Below are positions 8,143 through 10,221 of a DNA stretch of 10,221 nucleotides, piece by piece. Origin of the DNA: Clostridiaceae bacterium (GTDB lineage: Bacteria > Bacillota > Clostridia > Saccharofermentanales > UBA5734); NCBI GenBank assembly GCA_012511525.1, contig JAAZFW010000031.1, forward strand, positions 1 to 10,221, given 5' to 3'. A program made the position numbers and the translations under genes. Under the pieces are notes generated by a model that did no database searches, was not told the DNA's origin, and saw only the letters and a program-made list of their open reading frames with translations. Within the stretch, counting starts at the first letter, position 1. Every line of letters begins with the position of its first letter.

Positions 8143-8939
8143 GTTTTGCCAAGGCCTCCATAACGCCGGTCGCGCCGGGTATAGTCCGCCAGCGCGGCGG
8201 CAAGGTGTTCGTCGGAAAAATCAGGCCAGAGCACGTGGGCAAACCAGAGCTCGGCGTAGGCTGACTGCCAAAGGAGAAAATTCGACAGGCGGAGCTCGCC
8301 GCTGGGCCGGATCATCAAGTCCGGATCCGGCACATCCGGCAGGTACAGGGCGCCGGAAAGCGCCTGCTCGTCGATGTCGTCGACCTGCATCGTCCCGTCC
8401 CGCACCTGGCCGGCCAGCTGGCGGCAGGCATGGACGATCTCCCGCCGTCCGCCGTAGTTCAGGGCGATGATCAGCTGCAATTTCTTGCGGTGCAGCGAAC
8501 CTTGCTCGGCCTGCGCCATGACCGCGAGGACAGGTTCCGGCAAACCGGCGCGTTCGCCGGAGAAACGGACCCGGATGCCCTCTTTTTCCAGTTCACGGTC
8601 GTAACGGTGGAAGAACTCGACAAAAAGCTCCATCAAGGCTTCGACTTCGGCTGCAGGGCGCGACCAGTTCTCGGTCGAAAAAGCGTACACGGTCACATAG
8701 CGTATCCCGTATCGGCCGCACATCCGGCACAGGTTCTGCAGGTTCTCTGCTCCGGCCCGATGGCCGGCCGTGCGCGGCAGCCCGCGCTGCGTAGCCCAGC
8801 GTCCGTTGCCGTCCATGAAGACAGCGAGGTGCACGGGAATCTTCAGGTCTTCGGGCGCAATTTGCCGTTCCGAGTCAGGCTGCTTGGGTTGGCGCCGGAC
8901 CGGAAACAGCATGCGTAAGATTTGCGTCCATCGAGCCAT
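8139..8939 (-). CDS. uppS: Isoprenyl transferase (undecaprenyl diphosphate synthase, UppS family)
   Basis: cis-Prenyltransferase that adds isopentenyl diphosphate units to farnesyl diphosphate to make the C55 lipid carrier for peptidoglycan and wall polymers; a soluble enzyme acting at the inner face of the membrane. It has 266 residues, close to the Bacillus protein (260). The catalytic Asp is D43 in VFMDGNGRWA. Further family blocks are YAFSTENWSRP (85-95), ALNYGGRREIV (159-169) and DPDLMIRPSGELRLSNFLLW (205-224), followed by E230 in AYAELWF. The first 30 or so residues are basic and not conserved, and might help membrane contact (inference). The ATG at 8939 has AGGGGAG 5 bases upstream. 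The gene sits 72 bases after frr, behind a hairpin. Chain length (C55 or other) cannot be settled from sequence alone. Confidence 0.96.
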   Translation of the reverse strand: MARWTQILRMLFPVRRQPKQPDSERQIAPEDLKIPVHLAVFMDGNGRWATQRGLPRTAGHRAGAENLQNLCRMCGRYGIRYVTVYAFSTENWSRPAAEVEALMELFVEFFHRYDRELEKEGIRVRFSGERAGLPEPVLAVMAQAEQGSLHRKKLQLIIALNYGGRREIVHACRQLAGQVRDGTMQVDDIDEQALSGALYLPDVPDPDLMIRPSGELRLSNFLLWQSAYAELWFAHVLWPDFSDEHLAAALADYTRRDRRYGGLGKT

Positions 8940-8957
8940 CTTGTCTCCCCTGATACA

Positions 8958-8984
8958 AGAACCGGGCGGCCAGCGCCCGGTCCT
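8958..8984 (-). other. Intercistronic GC-rich hairpin between frr and uppS
   Basis: A perfect 8-base inverted repeat (ACCGGGCG, loop CTGGC, CGCCCGGT on the minus strand, 8961-8981) extends to 11 pairs if one G-U and two more pairs are counted. It ends about 6 bases before the AGGGGAG ribosome binding site of uppS. What follows is TGTATC, not a run of U, so it is a poor intrinsic terminator. It may instead be a weak attenuator, a processing or stability element, or a structure that limits read-through. Its role is inference; the inverted repeat is seen directly. Confidence 0.6.
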
Positions 8985-9011
8985 GTCTTCGTGCCGTCAG
9001 ACGATGACGTG

Positions 9012-9584
9012 TCAGAGCTCCATCAGGTCCTTCTCTTTATCCGCTGAGACTTTGTCGATTTCCGCGATGTACTTGTCGGTCAGCTTTTGCAGCTCGGTTT
9101 CAAAAATACCGAGGCTGTCTTCGGTGATCTCTTTTTTCTTCAGGTGGCCGCGGTACTTGTCCAGCGCTTCACGCCGGATGTTGCGGATCGCGACCCGGCC
9201 TTCCTCTGTCTGCTTGTGCACCGTCTTGACCAGGTCGCGGCGCCGCTCCTCGGTCAAGGCCGGGAAAACCAGGCGCAGCATGCGCCCGTCGTTGTTGGGG
9301 TTGATCCCCAGATCTGAGGCCTGAATGGCGCGTTCGATCGTTTTGAGTGTGCTGGGATCCCAGGGGGTGATCGTAATCATGCGCGCCTCGGGAACTTGGA
9401 TGTTGGCAACCTGATTGATTGGCGTCTGCACGCCGTAATATTCGATGGTGATATGGTCGAGCACCTTAGGATTGGCCCGGCCAGCCCGAATCGAGTTGAA
9501 ATGCTCCTGGAGCACATGGACGGATTTTTGCATTTTCTCTTCGAATGGCAGATACGCATCCTTGGTGATTTCTATCATGGCCAT
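9012..9584 (-). CDS. frr: Ribosome recycling factor (RRF)
   Basis: Cytoplasmic tRNA-shaped protein that works with EF-G to split the post-termination ribosome. It has 190 residues (family about 185). It shows the N-terminal helix followed by IRAGRANPKVLD (32-43), the domain II stretch YYGVQTPINQVANIQVPEAR (49-68), ITPWDPSTL (72-80), GINPNNDGRMLRL (93-105), and the C-terminal helical block with R129, R134 and the following arginines in GRVAIRNIRREA. The open frame runs 22 codons further upstream. I chose the ATG at 9584 because AGGAGG lies 7 bases before it, the promoter lies inside the longer version, and the family begins with MxxIxxxxxxxF here. A second ATG two codons later (9578) is also possible. 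It follows pyrH by 76 bases and has its own promoter there. Confidence 0.97.
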   Translation of the reverse strand: MAMIEITKDAYLPFEEKMQKSVHVLQEHFNSIRAGRANPKVLDHITIEYYGVQTPINQVANIQVPEARMITITPWDPSTLKTIERAIQASDLGINPNNDGRMLRLVFPALTEERRRDLVKTVHKQTEEGRVAIRNIRREALDKYRGHLKKKEITEDSLGIFETELQKLTDKYIAEIDKVSADKEKDLMEL

Positions 9585-9591
9585 GGTACAA

Positions 9592-9597
9592 CCTCCT
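9592..9597 (-). promoter_or_regulatory. Ribosome binding site of frr (decides the start)
   Basis: A full AGGAGG on the minus strand, 7 bases before the ATG at 9584, is the strongest Shine-Dalgarno in the window. It rules out the longer open frame that begins at 9650. Just upstream, ACACA-TC-TGTGT (9600-9611) is a small palindrome in the likely leader; it is too short to assign a role. Confidence 0.85.
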
Positions 9598-9621
9598 GCA
9601 CACAGATGTGTCTTTGGCGCT

Positions 9622-9650
9622 ATTATACCGAAACGGCCCGGATAGTTCAA
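9622..9650 (-). promoter_or_regulatory. Sigma-A type promoter in the pyrH–frr gap
   Basis: On the minus strand the -35 box TTGAAC (9650-9645; consensus TTGACA) is separated by exactly 17 bases from a perfect -10 box TATAAT (9627-9622). Transcription would start near 9615, giving a leader of about 30 bases before frr that contains AGGAGG. The promoter would serve frr and probably the genes after it, independently of promoters upstream of pyrH. The spacing and match are seen directly; activity is inferred. Confidence 0.8.
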
Positions 9651-9660
9651 TCAAACCGCG

Positions 9661-10221
9661 TCAGCGGATCAAGGTGCCGATCGGTTCGCCGCAGACCATG
9701 CGCACGATGTTCTCCGGGTCGTCCAGGCAAAAGACGCCGATCGGCATATGGTTGTCGCGGCACAGCGCCGCGGCGGTGGCGTCCATCACCTTCAGGTCCA
9801 TCTGGAGCACCTGGTCGTGGCTGATCGTCTCGTAACGGACGGCGTCAGAATACTGGTGCGGGTCCTTGTCGTAGACGCCGTCCACCAGCGTGGCCTTGAA
9901 CATGATTTCCGCCTCGATTTCCGAAGCGCGCAGCGCAGCGGCGGTGTCGGTGGTGAAAAACGGGTTGCCCGTGCCGCAGGCAAAGATGACCACGCGCCCC
10001 TTTTCGAGATGGCGGATCGCCCGTTTGCGGATATAGGGTTCGGCGATCTGGCGCATCTCGATGGCGCTCTGGACGCGCGTGACCACACCGGCCTGCTCGA
10101 GGGCGTCCGACAGCGCCAGTGCGTTCATCGCGGTTGCCAGCATGCCCATGTGGTCGGCCGTGACCCGGTCCATGCCGGCACTGGTACGGCCGCGCCAGAA
10201 ATTGCCGCAGCCGCCGACCGC
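9661..10221 (-). CDS. pyrH: Uridylate kinase (UMP kinase), 5' end beyond window
   Basis: Bacterial hexameric UMP kinase of the amino acid kinase fold: phosphorylates UMP to UDP with ATP, feeding UTP, CTP and UDP-sugar pools. The last 186 residues are visible; roughly the first 50 lie off the right edge (family about 235-245). Visible blocks in order: AVGGCGNFWRG (glycine-rich loop), GMDRVTADHMGMLATAMNAL, ACGTGNPFFTTDTAAALRA (the family's GTGNPFFTTD signature), VDGVYDKDP and MDATAAALCRDN. The protein ends GEPIGTLIR followed by the stop at 9661-9663. The glycine loop reads G-G-C-G-N where most relatives I recall read G-G-G-N, so there may be one extra residue. Upstream, rpsB and tsf would be the usual neighbours but are not in view. 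Identity is secure. Confidence 0.96.
   Translation of the reverse strand, partial: AVGGCGNFWRGRTSAGMDRVTADHMGMLATAMNALALSDALEQAGVVTRVQSAIEMRQIAEPYIRKRAIRHLEKGRVVIFACGTGNPFFTTDTAAALRASEIEAEIMFKATLVDGVYDKDPHQYSDAVRYETISHDQVLQMDLKVMDATAAALCRDNHMPIGVFCLDDPENIVRMVCGEPIGTLIR

Noticed and set aside
7282..8163. 293-codon plus-strand open frame opposite cdsA
   Set aside because: The translation is extremely rich in Gln, Arg, Asp and His, as expected for the complement of a membrane-protein gene; no motif is seen.
7253..8242. Upstream extension of the dxr frame, which would give a 718-residue protein
   Set aside because: The extra part is an out-of-frame reading of cdsA and the end of uppS. Dxr homology begins at the ATG at 7252, which has its own ribosome binding site.
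8958..8984. Hairpin in the frr–uppS gap as a true intrinsic terminator
   Set aside because: The stem is followed by TGTATC rather than a U-run, and the next gene continues 5 bases after a ribosome binding site; annotated as a hairpin of unknown role instead.
9585..9650. 22-codon upstream extension of frr
   Set aside because: It covers the promoter, leader and AGGAGG, and would place the likely transcript start inside the coding region. RRF homology begins at the ATG at 9584.
1..10221. A hidden defence system, CRISPR array, mobile element or RNA gene
   Set aside because: The eight conserved genes occupy nearly the whole window, gaps are 76 bases or less, and I saw no repeat arrays, terminal inverted repeats, tRNA-like folds or transposase motifs.

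Overview
The window is a single-direction block of eight housekeeping genes, all on the minus strand. Read in transcription order, right to left, they are pyrH (missing its 5' end) – frr – uppS – cdsA – dxr – rseP – ispG – polC (missing its 3' end). The Gram-positive type polymerase PolC, together with ispG lying between rseP and polC, points to a Clostridia-like member of the Bacillota. In Bacilli proS usually lies in that position. The DNA is GC-rich (about 60% by eye), so this is a high-GC lineage; the genus cannot be named from what is here.

Layout. From 10221 to 9661 is the C-terminal three quarters of UMP kinase. A 76-base gap follows, with a near-consensus sigma-A promoter (TTGAAC, 17 bases, TATAAT) and a strong ribosome binding site for frr. 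After frr a 72-base gap holds a strong GC-rich hairpin just upstream of the uppS ribosome binding site. From uppS onward the genes are packed tightly. uppS/cdsA and cdsA/dxr each share a 4-base ATGA overlap, dxr and rseP are 38 bases apart, rseP and ispG 20 bases apart, and ispG/polC overlap by 8 bases. There is no gene-free stretch over 300 bases, and I saw no RNA gene, mobile element or CRISPR array.

How the genes fit together. PyrH makes UDP for RNA, DNA and cell-wall precursors, and RRF recycles ribosomes. Dxr and IspG are two steps of the MEP isoprenoid pathway, whose C5 units feed UppS for the undecaprenyl carrier of wall synthesis. CdsA makes CDP-diacylglycerol for phospholipids. RseP is the intramembrane site-2 protease of envelope-stress signalling. 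PolC is the essential replicative DNA polymerase. The block therefore joins isoprenoid, lipid, envelope and replication functions, an arrangement well known in Clostridia.

I find no new system here. The points worth a second look are modest: the internal promoter, the frr–uppS hairpin, a two-PDZ RseP, and single-residue oddities in PyrH and IspG. The long open frames on the plus strand are antisense shadows of the real genes.
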